Source of the DNA: JAAURS01 sp044923475
GTDB lineage: Bacteria; Cyanobacteriota; Cyanobacteriia; Thermosynechococcales; Thermosynechococcaceae
Direction: 5' to 3'
DNA: 64,000 nucleotides
Assembly (NCBI RefSeq): GCF_044923475.1
Contig: NZ_CP137338.1
Location: 2,418,001-2,482,000, forward strand
How positions within the stretch are numbered: position 1 is the first letter of the stretch; each line of letters begins with the position of its first letter. Position numbers and translations under genes: made by a program. The notes under the pieces were generated by a model. It searched no databases and had not been told where the DNA came from. It saw nothing but the letters and a program-made list of their open reading frames with translations. Positions 55,903 to 64,000 of the stretch are shown here, one piece after another.

Positions 55903-56988
55903 ATGGTTGCATCAAACTGCCGAATCGGTATTATCGGAGCTGGAACGACGGGGGTTTACTTGGCGAGTTTGCTAGCCCAACAAGGAATTCAGGCCGACCT
56001 GTTTGAGAAAGCACCCTATCCTCGTACGGACGGCTGCGGCATCCTCCTGGTGCAAGCGGGCATGGAAGCACTTCATCAAGGCAATCCCGAAATTTGCAAA
56101 GCCATCATGAGCGCGGGTTCTCCGGTCAAACTCTTTGAATTCCGCAATCTCAAGGGCACTCCCTTTAGCTCGGAACCAGTCAGTTATGCAGATGACGAAC
56201 TGCCCGGAATGCTGGTCCACCGTAAGCCCATTCTAGAAGCAATCCTCGATACGGTGCCGCCAGACTCCCTGCACTACGGCGCAGAACTCGAATCGGTGAC
56301 GCAGCACGCTGGCGGCGTTGCAGCCCGTTTCAAGGATGGCCGAGTATGGGAAGGAGATCTGTTGATTGGGGCAGATGGCATCGTCTCTAAGGTGCGCAAT
56401 TTTGTAGTGTCAGGCGTGAACCTTTGCTATTTGGGAGATCTGGTCTGGAGAGGGGTCGTCGAGGATCGCATTTTTTGCCCGGAAGGCACATTCCTCGTCT
56501 ACGCTCGCGGGCGGGGCATTTATGCCAACTTCTTCGATATTGGCAACGGACGCACCCACTGGGGATTCTTCATCGAAAAGCATCAGCTTGATGACGAGCA
56601 AGGGGCGCTGCTGCCCCACGACAACACTATTCCTCCTCAGGAACTGGCAAAGTTACCCGACGACGCGCGTGCCATTATCGAGGCGACACCCCCACAGGCG
56701 ATCGTGAGTCGTTATTCCTACGATATCGATCCCTTACCGCAACTCTATAACGGGCGAATTCTCCTGATCGGCGATGCAGCCCATGCTAAAAGTCCCTCAC
56801 GGGCAAGGGGGATGACCTCGGGGTTTGAAGATGCCCTCGCCTTGTCGCGACATCTGGCTGCCAGTTCTGACCTCGAAGCGATGCTGGCAGCCTTTCAGGC
56901 AGAGCGGATGCCCATCGTCCACGAATACCAGCGCACGAGCCGCGAAATTAGCCGCAAAATCGGTCGCAGTCACAAACAGGCCGCCTGA
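55903..56988 (+). CDS. FAD-dependent oxidoreductase (aromatic-ring monooxygenase-like)
   Basis: ATG 55903 is chosen because AGGAGGTCGAGCAG lies just upstream. The N-terminus has RIGIIGAGTTGVYLASLLAQ, the middle GDLLIGADGIVSKVRNF (the DG motif) and the C-terminus GRILLIGDAAHAKSPSRARG, the group A flavin monooxygenase set. The substrate is unknown. It is followed after 33 bases by a beta-barrel-like protein, which may share the pathway. Confidence 0.82.
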   Translation: MVASNCRIGIIGAGTTGVYLASLLAQQGIQADLFEKAPYPRTDGCGILLVQAGMEALHQGNPEICKAIMSAGSPVKLFEFRNLKGTPFSSEPVSYADDELPGMLVHRKPILEAILDTVPPDSLHYGAELESVTQHAGGVAARFKDGRVWEGDLLIGADGIVSKVRNFVVSGVNLCYLGDLVWRGVVEDRIFCPEGTFLVYARGRGIYANFFDIGNGRTHWGFFIEKHQLDDEQGALLPHDNTIPPQELAKLPDDARAIIEATPPQAIVSRYSYDIDPLPQLYNGRILLIGDAAHAKSPSRARGMTSGFEDALALSRHLAASSDLEAMLAAFQAERMPIVHEYQRTSREISRKIGRSHKQAA

Positions 56989-57021
56989 TAGGAATAATAT
57001 TCTACCGAGGACATTGATGCG

Positions 57022-57576
57022 ATGACTGAATTAAAACCCGGTATTCTGCCCTTTCCGACCCTCGAAACGGGAGAATTAGCAATTCCTAGTGTAAGTTACG
57101 ATGAATTCCAGGTGCCGCTTGCCTTTTTATATAACTGCGGCACCTGGGAAGGAACGGCTAGGCGGGTGCTCAAGGACGGAACCTTGGTAGACGAACATCT
57201 GGTTCGCGTCAAAATTGAAGTCGAGAAGGCGCAGTACGTTCAGACCAATACCGTCCGTATCGGCACGCCCCAGGAAGTCACCTCCCAGTACTTCGGTCAT
57301 TTTATCGAGGGAAAGTTAGTCTTCCCGCTCACCGACGAGGTGTACACCCTCGGCGGCGAGAAGGCATCGGCGTTTTCAGGAATAGCCTGGGCGGTCACGG
57401 ACGACTTAATCGTGTATCGCGGCAGTCGCACCTTACAAAATTGCAAAACCTACTATAACGAGCTCATTGCCCTAACCGATAGCAAAGCCGAACATCGAGT
57501 CCGAACGACGCAGCTTTTTGAAGAGGGCGTCTACAAGTTAGTCACGGCGATCGAAGAAACCAAGGTCAAGCTGTAA
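57022..57576 (+). CDS. putative lipocalin-like protein, unknown
   Basis: A 184-residue protein without signal peptide. Alternating strands (FLYNCGTWEGTARRVLKDGT, RVKIEVEKAQYVQTNTVRIG, DDLIVYRGSRTLQNCKTYYN) suggest a calycin-type beta barrel like the cyanobacterial DUF3598 group, judged by pattern only. It is likely in an operon with the flavin oxidoreductase and could bind a hydrophobic substrate or pigment. Confidence 0.5.
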   Translation: MTELKPGILPFPTLETGELAIPSVSYDEFQVPLAFLYNCGTWEGTARRVLKDGTLVDEHLVRVKIEVEKAQYVQTNTVRIGTPQEVTSQYFGHFIEGKLVFPLTDEVYTLGGEKASAFSGIAWAVTDDLIVYRGSRTLQNCKTYYNELIALTDSKAEHRVRTTQLFEEGVYKLVTAIEETKVKL

Positions 57577-57611
57577 AAGGTACGACTCAAATGGTGCAAC
57601 GCCTGCGCCAG

Positions 57612-58982
57612 TTACACCACGCGGTTTTGACGGATGCATTCTCGATACCAGTGAAAACTGGCTTTGGGGATGCGGCGCTGAGTTTCGTAGTCAGTGTAAA
57701 GCAATCCAAATCGACGATCGCAGCCATAGGCCCATTCAAAGTTATCCATTAGGGTCCAGGCAAAATATCCTTGCAGGGGATAGCCTTCTTGAATGGCGCG
57801 ATGGGCCGATCTTAGATACTGGCGCAGAAACAAAATGCGATCGCTATCTAGAACTTCGCCTGCCTCCGTCAAACTGTCTTGCCCCGCGCAACCATTTTCC
57901 GTAACGCGCACGGGCAGGTCTGGGCGATTTAAGGTTTCGCTAAGATGACGGATACCCCAATAAAGACAATCGGGAACGAAATGCAACCACGGCATATTCA
58001 ATTGCGGATATCCTTGTGGAAAGGGCAACACTTCGTAGCCCGCAGGCGTTTCAGCAGCGCGCGCATAGGTGCCGAAATAGCTATTGAACCCGATCCAGTC
58101 GAGGGGTTGGTGGACGATCGCTAAGTCGCCATCTCGGATCTCGGGGGCGTTCTCTCCCAACTGCGCGAGAAGGGCGGGACTGTAAGCTCCAGTCAGGGCG
58201 GGTTCCAAAATACCACCATTGGTGCCGTGAAGGTGAAAGGCTTGACGGGCGGCAGCAATATCGGCGGCAGATTCGGTCAGAGGGACAGTGGGCACGAAGT
58301 TATCCACCAGGGCGACGGAACAGGGGCCGGGAGAAGCGGCGCGGATTGCCTGACAGGCCAATCCGTGGGCCAGTAAAGCATGGTGGGAGGTTTGCCAAAC
58401 CTGTTTGAGGCTCGCCACGGAAGTACCGGGAGCGTGGACGGGAATCCGATTCACGTCGTAGCCGATATGGGTAAAGCAAACAATTTCGTTGATCGTCATC
58501 CAGGACGTAATGCGATCGCCCAATCGACTCACGACGGCAGTGGCATAGTCGGCAAAATCCTGGGCCATGTCGCGGCTTTGCCAAGAGCCGTAGAGCTCTT
58601 CTAGCGCTTGAGGGCTATCCCAGTGAAATAGCGTGGCGTGGGGGGTAATGCCATAGTGTTGCAAGCAATCTAAAAGGCGGCGGTAAAAGTCTATTCCCGT
58701 TTCGTTGACGCTTCCGCGACCGTCTGGGATTATCCGAGACCAAGCAAGGCTGAAGCGGTAGTGTTTGATACCCAGCTCGGCCATCCACTTCACGTCTTCG
58801 GCATAGCGATGGTAGTGGTCACAGGCGATCGCCCCGGTCGCGCCCTGCAAAATCCGTCCCGGCAAGGCGCTGAACGTATCCCAAACGCTCGGCTTGCGTC
58901 CGCCAGCGGCGATCGCCCCTTCAATTTGGTAGGCGGCGGTGGCTACCCCCCATTCAAACCCCGGCGGAAACTCGTAGCTCAT
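57612..58982 (-). CDS. glycoside hydrolase family 1 beta-glucosidase
   Basis: A 456-residue TIM barrel: FPPGFEWGVATAAYQIEG, WSRIIPDGRG, the acid/base segment SWMTINEIVCF (Glu near 165; the usual NEP is NEI here), the nucleophile VTENGCAG (Glu near 355) and YFAWTLMDNFEWAYG. It has no signal peptide and is cytoplasmic. It hydrolyses beta-glucosides or related sugars. Confidence 0.92.
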   Translation of the reverse strand: MSYEFPPGFEWGVATAAYQIEGAIAAGGRKPSVWDTFSALPGRILQGATGAIACDHYHRYAEDVKWMAELGIKHYRFSLAWSRIIPDGRGSVNETGIDFYRRLLDCLQHYGITPHATLFHWDSPQALEELYGSWQSRDMAQDFADYATAVVSRLGDRITSWMTINEIVCFTHIGYDVNRIPVHAPGTSVASLKQVWQTSHHALLAHGLACQAIRAASPGPCSVALVDNFVPTVPLTESAADIAAARQAFHLHGTNGGILEPALTGAYSPALLAQLGENAPEIRDGDLAIVHQPLDWIGFNSYFGTYARAAETPAGYEVLPFPQGYPQLNMPWLHFVPDCLYWGIRHLSETLNRPDLPVRVTENGCAGQDSLTEAGEVLDSDRILFLRQYLRSAHRAIQEGYPLQGYFAWTLMDNFEWAYGCDRRFGLLYTDYETQRRIPKASFHWYRECIRQNRVV

Positions 58983-59221
58983 AGCAGTCCTTTGTCTTGA
59001 ACTGACTGTAAGTTAACATTGATGGGTTCTGAAAGACTTAGATCGGTCTCTCTTGTATGACCCGCACTGGGCAAAATCTGAATGAGGATGAGAGGGCTTT
59101 GGCAATGAACTTAACCCCGGTCTACGAGCAGTAGCGGGCGATCGTTAGCGCTTCCGAAACGCTGAAGCATTAGGAATCTTACTTTTCCTGCTTTTGTTAC
59201 TGTTCAAACACCAAGGGCAAT
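58983..59221. other. intergenic region
   Basis: This region holds the beta-glucosidase promoter. No gene or strong repeat was seen. Confidence 0.3.
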
Positions 59222-59224
59222 ATT

Positions 59225-59434
59225 TTAGGTGGATGTGGCGAGGTGTTTTTCTACGGCCAGATGAGAAAGGTACTGGCGAATTTCTTCGACTCCTACTTCG
59301 CGGGGCGATCCCATCTGGCGATCGCGTAAGTAGTCTTTAATGGAGTGAAGATAGGACTTTTCGGTTTTTGGACTGAGGTGATTGAGGCGGAAGGTCTCGT
59401 GGATACGGTCAAACAGTTTGGAAGATTCAGACAT
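59225..59434 (-). pseudogene. integron-type integrase fragment (N-terminal core-binding domain)
   Basis: From MSESSKLFDRIHETFRLNHL the sequence continues SPKTEKSYLHSIKDYLRDRQ and EIRQYLSHLAVEKHLATST, the SAM-like core-binding domain of IntI/XerC-type recombinases, closest in style to integron integrases. A stop after ATST removes the whole catalytic domain. Immediately upstream (59521-59627) lie three hairpin-forming repeats. Confidence 0.65.
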
Positions 59435-59520
59435 GGATGGGAAAGTCTTCAAATGTTGATGAGGCAAAGCCTTCTAAATTTCAAGATTCCCAACCCTCCT
59501 TCCAAATTGCGGTCAATCGT

Positions 59521-59627
59521 CGGATAATGCTTCCAGATCGGAATTATACGGATCGACCCGGATAACACCTTAATCTCGGAGTTATACGGACGGCATCTGG
59601 ATAATACTCCAATCTCGGAATTATCAG
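59521..59627. repeat. three hairpin repeats upstream of the integrase fragment
   Basis: Copies at 59521-59552, 59559-59590 and 59598-59627 (period 38-39 bp) share CGGATAAY...AATCTCGGARTTATACGGA-like sequence. Each forms a stem (CCG-G-ATAAC / GTTAT-A-CGG in copy 2) with one unpaired or mismatched position and a loop of about 15 bases. An imperfect palindrome with an unpaired base is the style of integron recombination sites, but these are short for attC. Confidence 0.6.
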
Positions 59628-59730
59628 TCCTTGTCTATATAATGAATAGTTATGCGGCTGAGCGCTGCCAGGTCATGCACGTAAGTTGAAAAAACGCAGT
59701 TTCAGCGTTCTATTATATAGAATTGATTCC

Positions 59731-60312
59731 ATGAAACATGACTTTATTTCTCAAATGCCGGACAAACCTTTTTACAAGCTGATTCAGCAAAAGTATAAAG
59801 GCAGAGTTGCTCAACGAAGTGGCGTGAGCTACATGAATCATATTATTGAAGGCGCTTTCATTCTTCATCACATATACGGCACGGATGAAGAATTGATAGA
59901 AGCATATTGCCTTCATCCAATCTTTCAAAGCGACAAATTGCTATCTCAATTGTTTTCTGATGACTCATTTGAACTAACGATTATTTCTCCGAGAGCCATA
60001 ATATTGGGAATGAAATATCGGCGTGTTGCTAACAGTTATACAATCAAAAACAAAGTGAAAAATCCCGAAGACATCGAAATCGGCCCGCTTGATAAAGTTC
60101 ATAGAATGCTTGTTGCTGATAAAATCCAGAACAAGAAAGACTTTATGAAATATATGTATCTTAAGCATGAGCGGCCCGCTTATCAAAAGGTTTCGGAACG
60201 CAGTGTCCAATACTTTGATAGTTGGCTCGCTCGTTTATCTGTCAGCCGAGAAATGTATGAAGAAGTGGTGGAGCAGGTGGAGCAAATCAACATCATTAAC
60301 CCTGAAGCCTAA
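59731..60312 (+). CDS. AT-rich gene, possible HD-like domain protein
   Basis: The start is the Met of MKHDFISQMPDKPFYKLIQQ. The 193-residue protein contains RSGVSYMNHIIEGAFILHHI and EELIEAYCLHPIFQSDKLL, with spaced His residues suggesting an HD-type fold, then ISPRAIILGMKYRRVANSYT. It has markedly lower GC than its surroundings and no HIP1 site, as expected of a captured cassette. Its function is not known. Confidence 0.6.
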   Translation: MKHDFISQMPDKPFYKLIQQKYKGRVAQRSGVSYMNHIIEGAFILHHIYGTDEELIEAYCLHPIFQSDKLLSQLFSDDSFELTIISPRAIILGMKYRRVANSYTIKNKVKNPEDIEIGPLDKVHRMLVADKIQNKKDFMKYMYLKHERPAYQKVSERSVQYFDSWLARLSVSREMYEEVVEQVEQINIINPEA

Positions 60313-60374
60313 AACACCAACAGCCGCATAGCACGCGCATGCACGCGGAACGGAGGTATACGCGATTAGTTATA

Positions 60375-60476
60375 ATGCAAAGATTAATGCCGTCCGGTGA
60401 CGCGCAGGCCATTAGCAATTTTTTAGTAGAAATAGCTGAAAAAATTAATACTGAAAAAGCATTCACTTTCGCTTAA
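60375..60476 (+). CDS. 33-residue small open frame
   Basis: It reads MQRLMPSGDAQAISNFLVEI then AEKINTEKAFTFA. A possible ribosome binding site (GGAGG) is 20 bases upstream, rather far. It may be a real small protein or the tail of a lost cassette gene. Confidence 0.3.
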   Translation: MQRLMPSGDAQAISNFLVEIAEKINTEKAFTFA

Positions 60477-60626
60477 TAAAACCAAGATTGGCAATCGCCC
60501 ACGCTAGCTTAACAACACTCTTCATGATATTTGATACTTGGATCGAAGCATAGAGAGATCGCAGTTATCAAGGTACAATAAAATCGTTTTCAACGTGCGG
60601 CGATCGCCTCAGCAGAAACTCATGGC

Positions 60627-61400
60627 TCACGATCGCCTTGCAATTTTCTTCTCATAGCCTAGATCTTGGGTACCCAGTAGCTTATCCCAAAACGTAAAAT
60701 ACAAACCGTAATGCACGGTGTACTTGACATGGTGCGTGGAATGATGGGCAGGGCCGATACACCATTTACCCAACCAATGGTGAGGAAACGAAAGCGGCAA
60801 CCGATCGACCGCAAGATGGTCCACTACCGCCCATACCGTCATGGTCGTTAGAACTGCAATCAAAGTGACTAGATGGAGCGGAACGATAAAGACAATCCCG
60901 AGGAGAAAGAGCGATTGAACGATGGCCTCCAACGGATCGAAGGCAAAGGACGTCCAGGGAGTGGGATAGCGCGATCGATGGTGTCCTTGATGCAACCAGC
61001 GAAATAGCAATGGATGGTGAAACAAGCGATGCGTAAAATAAAAATAAGCATCTTGCAAAACCAGCACGGTGCCGTAACTGACCCCCAAATACCACAAACC
61101 GTACTGTCGAACGTCGCCATACAAGCGCGTGATACCCTCATTGCATCCCGACACGATTAATGCTGCGGCGATCGCAAAAATTCCAGAGGAAAGAATAGAT
61201 AATTTAATGTCGTGCCAAATGGAGAGCCAGGAGGGCAGACGATTTCGCAAATCTCGAGCCGTGAAAGGCATCCAGGCTGATGCATAAAAAAAGCAATAGG
61301 TTCCACCCGCAACTAAAAGATATCGCAACAAAATGATTCCAAAAAACGCAATATAATAAAACCAAAACGAGTGGTCTCTCAAGCTCGATCTCCTTAGCAT
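60627..61400 (-). CDS. sterol desaturase/fatty acid hydroxylase family protein
   Basis: Start at MLRRSSLRDHSF (61400) or at 61436. An integral membrane di-iron protein of about 257 residues with the three His boxes THRLFHHP, HQGHHRSRYPTP and HHSTHHVKYTVHYG. It would hydroxylate or desaturate a lipid in the membrane. Confidence 0.88.
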   Translation of the reverse strand: MLRRSSLRDHSFWFYYIAFFGIILLRYLLVAGGTYCFFYASAWMPFTARDLRNRLPSWLSIWHDIKLSILSSGIFAIAAALIVSGCNEGITRLYGDVRQYGLWYLGVSYGTVLVLQDAYFYFTHRLFHHPLLFRWLHQGHHRSRYPTPWTSFAFDPLEAIVQSLFLLGIVFIVPLHLVTLIAVLTTMTVWAVVDHLAVDRLPLSFPHHWLGKWCIGPAHHSTHHVKYTVHYGLYFTFWDKLLGTQDLGYEKKIARRS

Positions 61401-61641
61401 TCCCAATCGTTTGAGCCTTAGCAAGGCAATTGGCAATACTGTTTTAAATTTTTACCGAACGTTAGCTAGCGATCGCCCCACAAACCAAGCCATAAATCAA
61501 GAACCCCGCTGCAAGCAGGCGGGGGAAAACACGCTGGGTCTAAATTTGCGGTTCGATCCAGTATTGAATACAGTATATTCTATCTCCACAAACCATAAAG
61601 ACCCTATCTTTTCTGAGTTCGAACTTTCTCAAAACAGCGTA

Positions 61642-62316
61642 CTAGGACTTGCCAGTGACTACATCCGTAGTTTCTTTTACAGTGGTACCAGCATTGTCAG
61701 CCATCCTTTGAACGTTCCTGGACATATCCTTTGCTGTGGACTTGACATCTTCACCAAAGTTTTTAGAATTTTTGTCAATATTTCTCAGACCTTTTCGCGC
61801 TTCCGCTGAGACTCCTTCCGCTGTACTTTGAGCTGACTCGCCAACACGCTTGGAAAGTTTTTCCATTCGTTCGCCAATAGGTTCATCTTTTAATTCTTGT
61901 TTGACTCTATCTACAGATTCGCCAATCCCTGCGGCTGGCTGGCGGGCTGAATTTTGGAGTACTTTTTTGGCTTGTTGAGACGCTTTAGTGGTATCTTGCC
62001 TGGGATCGATATCGCTGTAGGTGTTCATCCCTTGCGTAGCAGGTTGGATGGGTCGATAGAGCTCGGTTATTTGGCCCTCAGGCGTATTTTCTTTATCTTT
62101 TCGATAGGGAGAAGAGACTTTGGGTGTGGTAGCGGCCTCAACCTTTGCTTCATCCACACCACCTGTTACTGAGGAGCTTTTTGATGGAGTGCCTGCTTTT
62201 GCTAGGGTACTAGGCTGACTGCAAGCAGTATTGACAAGCACGAACAGAATCGCAAAACTGCTTACAACAAGCTTGTAAAAGCGGCGCGACTTCAAAAAAG
62301 ATATAAGCTTTTTCAT
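61642..62316 (-). CDS. lipoprotein with amphipathic C-terminal half
   Basis: A 224-residue protein with a lipobox (LVNTAC, Cys at about 32). The mature part is Ser/Lys/Glu-rich and low in complexity. Residues 120-215 form long amphipathic helices (VDRVKQELKDEPIGERMEKL, GLRNIDKNSKNFGEDVKSTA), like LEA- or apolipoprotein-type proteins. It may have a stress role; no family was recognised. Confidence 0.6.
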   Translation of the reverse strand: MKKLISFLKSRRFYKLVVSSFAILFVLVNTACSQPSTLAKAGTPSKSSSVTGGVDEAKVEAATTPKVSSPYRKDKENTPEGQITELYRPIQPATQGMNTYSDIDPRQDTTKASQQAKKVLQNSARQPAAGIGESVDRVKQELKDEPIGERMEKLSKRVGESAQSTAEGVSAEARKGLRNIDKNSKNFGEDVKSTAKDMSRNVQRMADNAGTTVKETTDVVTGKS

Positions 62317-62485
62317 TGCTATTCACTCATGGTAAACGATCTAAAGTTTTGTCTTTTCGAGCGCATAACAGATACGCGATCCAGCTTTTCTTGAAGAAGA
62401 GAAGCAAAGCACAGATATCTAAAAAATATCCTTTTAAGCTAACACCGCCAATATGAAGTATCTGTTATCGAGCTTCAAAATAATT

Positions 62486-62779
62486 TTACTCATCAGCTTG
62501 GGGATTGACTTCTTGAGCCATCGCTCGAAAATTCTCTGGATTCCCTTCAGCAGAACTTTCGGACTGCTTATTTTCAGGATTGAACGAACTGCCCAAAGAG
62601 GGCGAGATTTCCTCGGGATCGCGTTCTTGCGATGGCGTGCTAAATGCTTTTGATTGCTCGTAGTCTTTTTGGACGTTCGTTGAAGGCGTTTTTTCTTCGT
62701 CTTCCGCGATCGCTTCTTTCAGCAATTCAGCATCGTAATCTACGTTTTGCTCGTCTAAACTCGTACTTTGGTCTTTCAT
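62486..62779 (-). CDS. small acidic disordered protein
   Basis: The start is the Met of MKDQSTSLDEQNVDYDAELL. The 97 residues are rich in Glu, Ser, Asn and Pro with no hydrophobic core. It probably belongs with the next small gene; the two have similar composition and strand. Confidence 0.5.
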   Translation of the reverse strand: MKDQSTSLDEQNVDYDAELLKEAIAEDEEKTPSTNVQKDYEQSKAFSTPSQERDPEEISPSLGSSFNPENKQSESSAEGNPENFRAMAQEVNPQADE

Positions 62780-62842
62780 AGTTGTTTTTTGAACGCTACA
62801 GTTACAGGTCTGATGGTATGTAAAACTCACACAATACTTGTT

Positions 62843-63043
62843 TTATACCGCCTGCTCTTCTTCCTGAGTTGGTTCGTCTTTTGCAGCAATGAAACCAGAT
62901 CCGGGATTTGCTTCGGCCTTCGCACTCGGTTTAGCATCGGACTTGGTATCGTCCAAAACCTTTCTTTGCTCTGGATCGATTGGTGTCTGTTTTCCACCAG
63001 AATTTACGGCTAAATTTTCTTGACTGGATTCTTGAGTAGTCAT
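62843..63043 (-). CDS. small acidic disordered protein
   Basis: A 66-residue protein, MTTQESSQENLAVNSGGKQT then PIDPEQRKVLDDTKSDAKPS. It is disordered and hydrophilic, like its neighbour. An AGGTAGCT stretch precedes the ATG. Confidence 0.5.
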   Translation of the reverse strand: MTTQESSQENLAVNSGGKQTPIDPEQRKVLDDTKSDAKPSAKAEANPGSGFIAAKDEPTQEEEQAV

Positions 63044-63366
63044 AGCTACCTTTTTAATATATTACTCGGTTACAATAGCAATATTCGCAAATAGATGAAT
63101 ACTTCCGGCGAGATAAACACACGTTTTTAGACTAGCTCTAAATGATTATTTAAATTTCATTCTTTAGGAAGATACTTTTTTAAGTAATATAAATCTTCTC
63201 GATCGACTGATAAAAATCAGACTTCAGAGTTCAAAACCAGCAATTGTTTGAATCTCTCGAACCAAAAGAAGATGATTAACATACCTTGTGAAGCAAATAT
63301 GTCCCTTAGCCCATATATCTAGCGGATTGTTACACTTTATAAGTTCATCTTGGCAGGTTTACTTCA
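63044..63366. other. divergent intergenic region
   Basis: An AT-rich region of 323 bases between divergent genes. It should hold promoters for both directions, but no clear boxes can be placed. A GGCAGG stretch lies about 13 bases before the deaminase ATG. Confidence 0.3.
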
Positions 63367-64000
63367 ATGAACGCATTTATTCGCGATATTCCCAAGGCCG
63401 AACTGCACATTCACATCGAGGGTTCGCTGGAGCCAGAGCTGATGTTTGCTCTAGCTCAACGGAACAACGTTTCTCTTCCTTATCCCTCCGTGGAAGCGGT
63501 TCGCGCTGCCTACCAATTCCAAAATCTTCAATCTTTTCTAGACCTTTATTACGCTGGAACGGCGGTACTGCGAACAGAGCAGGATTTCTACGATCTCACT
63601 TGGGCGTACCTGCAACGCTGCGTCCAGCAGAACGTGCGTCACGCCGAGATTTTTTTCGATCCCCAATCTCACACCGAACGCGGCATACCATTTGAGGTCG
63701 TCCATGCCGGTCTATACCGCGCGCTGCAAGATGCAAAACAAAAGTGGGGTATAACCTCATACTTGATTCTTTGTTTTCTGCGACACTTAAGTGCCAAATC
63801 GGCAATGGCAACCCTGGAGCGATCGCTGCCCTTTAAGTCTACGATTCTTGCAGTTGGACTCGATTCCTCGGAATTAGGGCATCCTCCCAGCAAATTTCAA
63901 AAGGTGTTCGACCGCGCTCGCGACGAGGGATTTCTGACCGTCGCGCATGCTGGAGAGGAAGGTCCAGCGGCATATATCTGGGAAGCCATTCGATCGCTGG
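63367..64000 (+). CDS. adenosine/adenine deaminase family protein, 3' end outside the window
   Basis: The frame is open from ATG 63367 to the window end (211 residues). It shows the metal site AELHIHIEGSLEPELMFALA, LLDLYY-type helices (SFLDLYYAG), RHAEIFFDPQSH, GLDSSELGHPP and TVAHAGEEGPAAYIWEAI with a further zinc ligand His. The EGSLEP form points to the adenine deaminase branch, but adenosine deaminase is possible. The role is purine salvage in the cytoplasm. Confidence 0.85.
   Translation, partial: MNAFIRDIPKAELHIHIEGSLEPELMFALAQRNNVSLPYPSVEAVRAAYQFQNLQSFLDLYYAGTAVLRTEQDFYDLTWAYLQRCVQQNVRHAEIFFDPQSHTERGIPFEVVHAGLYRALQDAKQKWGITSYLILCFLRHLSAKSAMATLERSLPFKSTILAVGLDSSELGHPPSKFQKVFDRARDEGFLTVAHAGEEGPAAYIWEAIRSL

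Noticed and set aside
59521..59627. The three regular repeats as a small CRISPR array
   Set aside because: The 6-7 base gaps are too short to be spacers, the units are imperfect palindromes and no cas gene is nearby.

Overview
The window is chromosomal DNA of a cyanobacterium. The evidence is phycocyanin (cpcB, cpcA), the phycocyanin bilin-lyase subunits cpcE and cpcF, a CpcG-type rod-core linker, the plastid/cyanobacterial ribosomal protein PSRP-3, a BchE-type cyclase, and very frequent GCGATCGC (HIP1) octamers. I do not name a genus. No rRNA, tRNA or CRISPR array was seen.

Layout. 1-3.4 kb: a decayed polysaccharide-type cluster (family 2 glycosyltransferase, GMC oxidoreductase, NAD-dependent epimerase), each broken by single-base shifts. 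3.4-12.2 kb: a mostly intact surface-polysaccharide cluster (several glycosyltransferases, an exostosin-like protein, an MsbA-type ABC exporter, a lipoprotein). Its two edges hold complementary halves of family 2 glycosyltransferase genes on opposite strands. 12.8-14.8 kb: a telomere-resolvase (protelomerase)-like tyrosine recombinase, split in two frames exactly at an A_AAA_AAG slippery heptamer. 14.9-17.6 kb: a frameshifted desaturase-like/short-chain dehydrogenase gene and two toxin-antitoxin (TA) modules. 17.9-21.8 kb: a three-gene cassette low in HIP1 sites (nuclease-like plus hydrophobic tail; LRAT/NlpC-type plus glycine-rich membrane region; WD40), the best candidate for an undescribed conflict system. 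22-25 kb: parDE, serC, prlF-yhaV. 25-36.8 kb: a membrane hydrolase, cpcBA, cpcE, then 6.6 kb of TA genes, pentapeptide-repeat proteins and an insertion sequence, then cpcF. 36.8-41.5 kb: small secreted Asn/Gln-rich proteins and a large HTH protein. 41.7-50.5 kb: a c-di-GMP signalling protein, cpcG, a HAD hydrolase, PSRP-3, a TrhO-GST fusion, ispF and a ROK kinase. 50.6-53.6 kb: bchE, broken by a second copy of the same insertion sequence, which itself carries a 98-bp MITE. 53.7-59 kb: Mn-catalase, alcohol dehydrogenase, FAD oxidase, beta-glucosidase. 59.2-60.5 kb: an integron-integrase fragment with hairpin repeats and an AT-rich gene. 60.6-64 kb: sterol-desaturase-like hydroxylase, a lipoprotein, small acidic proteins and the start of an adenosine/adenine deaminase.

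The light-harvesting genes work together: CpcB and CpcA form phycocyanin, CpcE/F attach the bilin to CpcA, and CpcG joins rods to the core. The accessory layer shows recent mobility: two IS copies with clean target duplications, two kinds of MITE, and about nine TA-related loci. Caution: single-base indels in or near short homopolymers are common in the first 16.5 kb, so some broken genes there, and the frameshift in the telomere-resolvase gene, could be assembly errors. Against a uniform error rate, the genes between 3.9 and 11.6 kb are intact.
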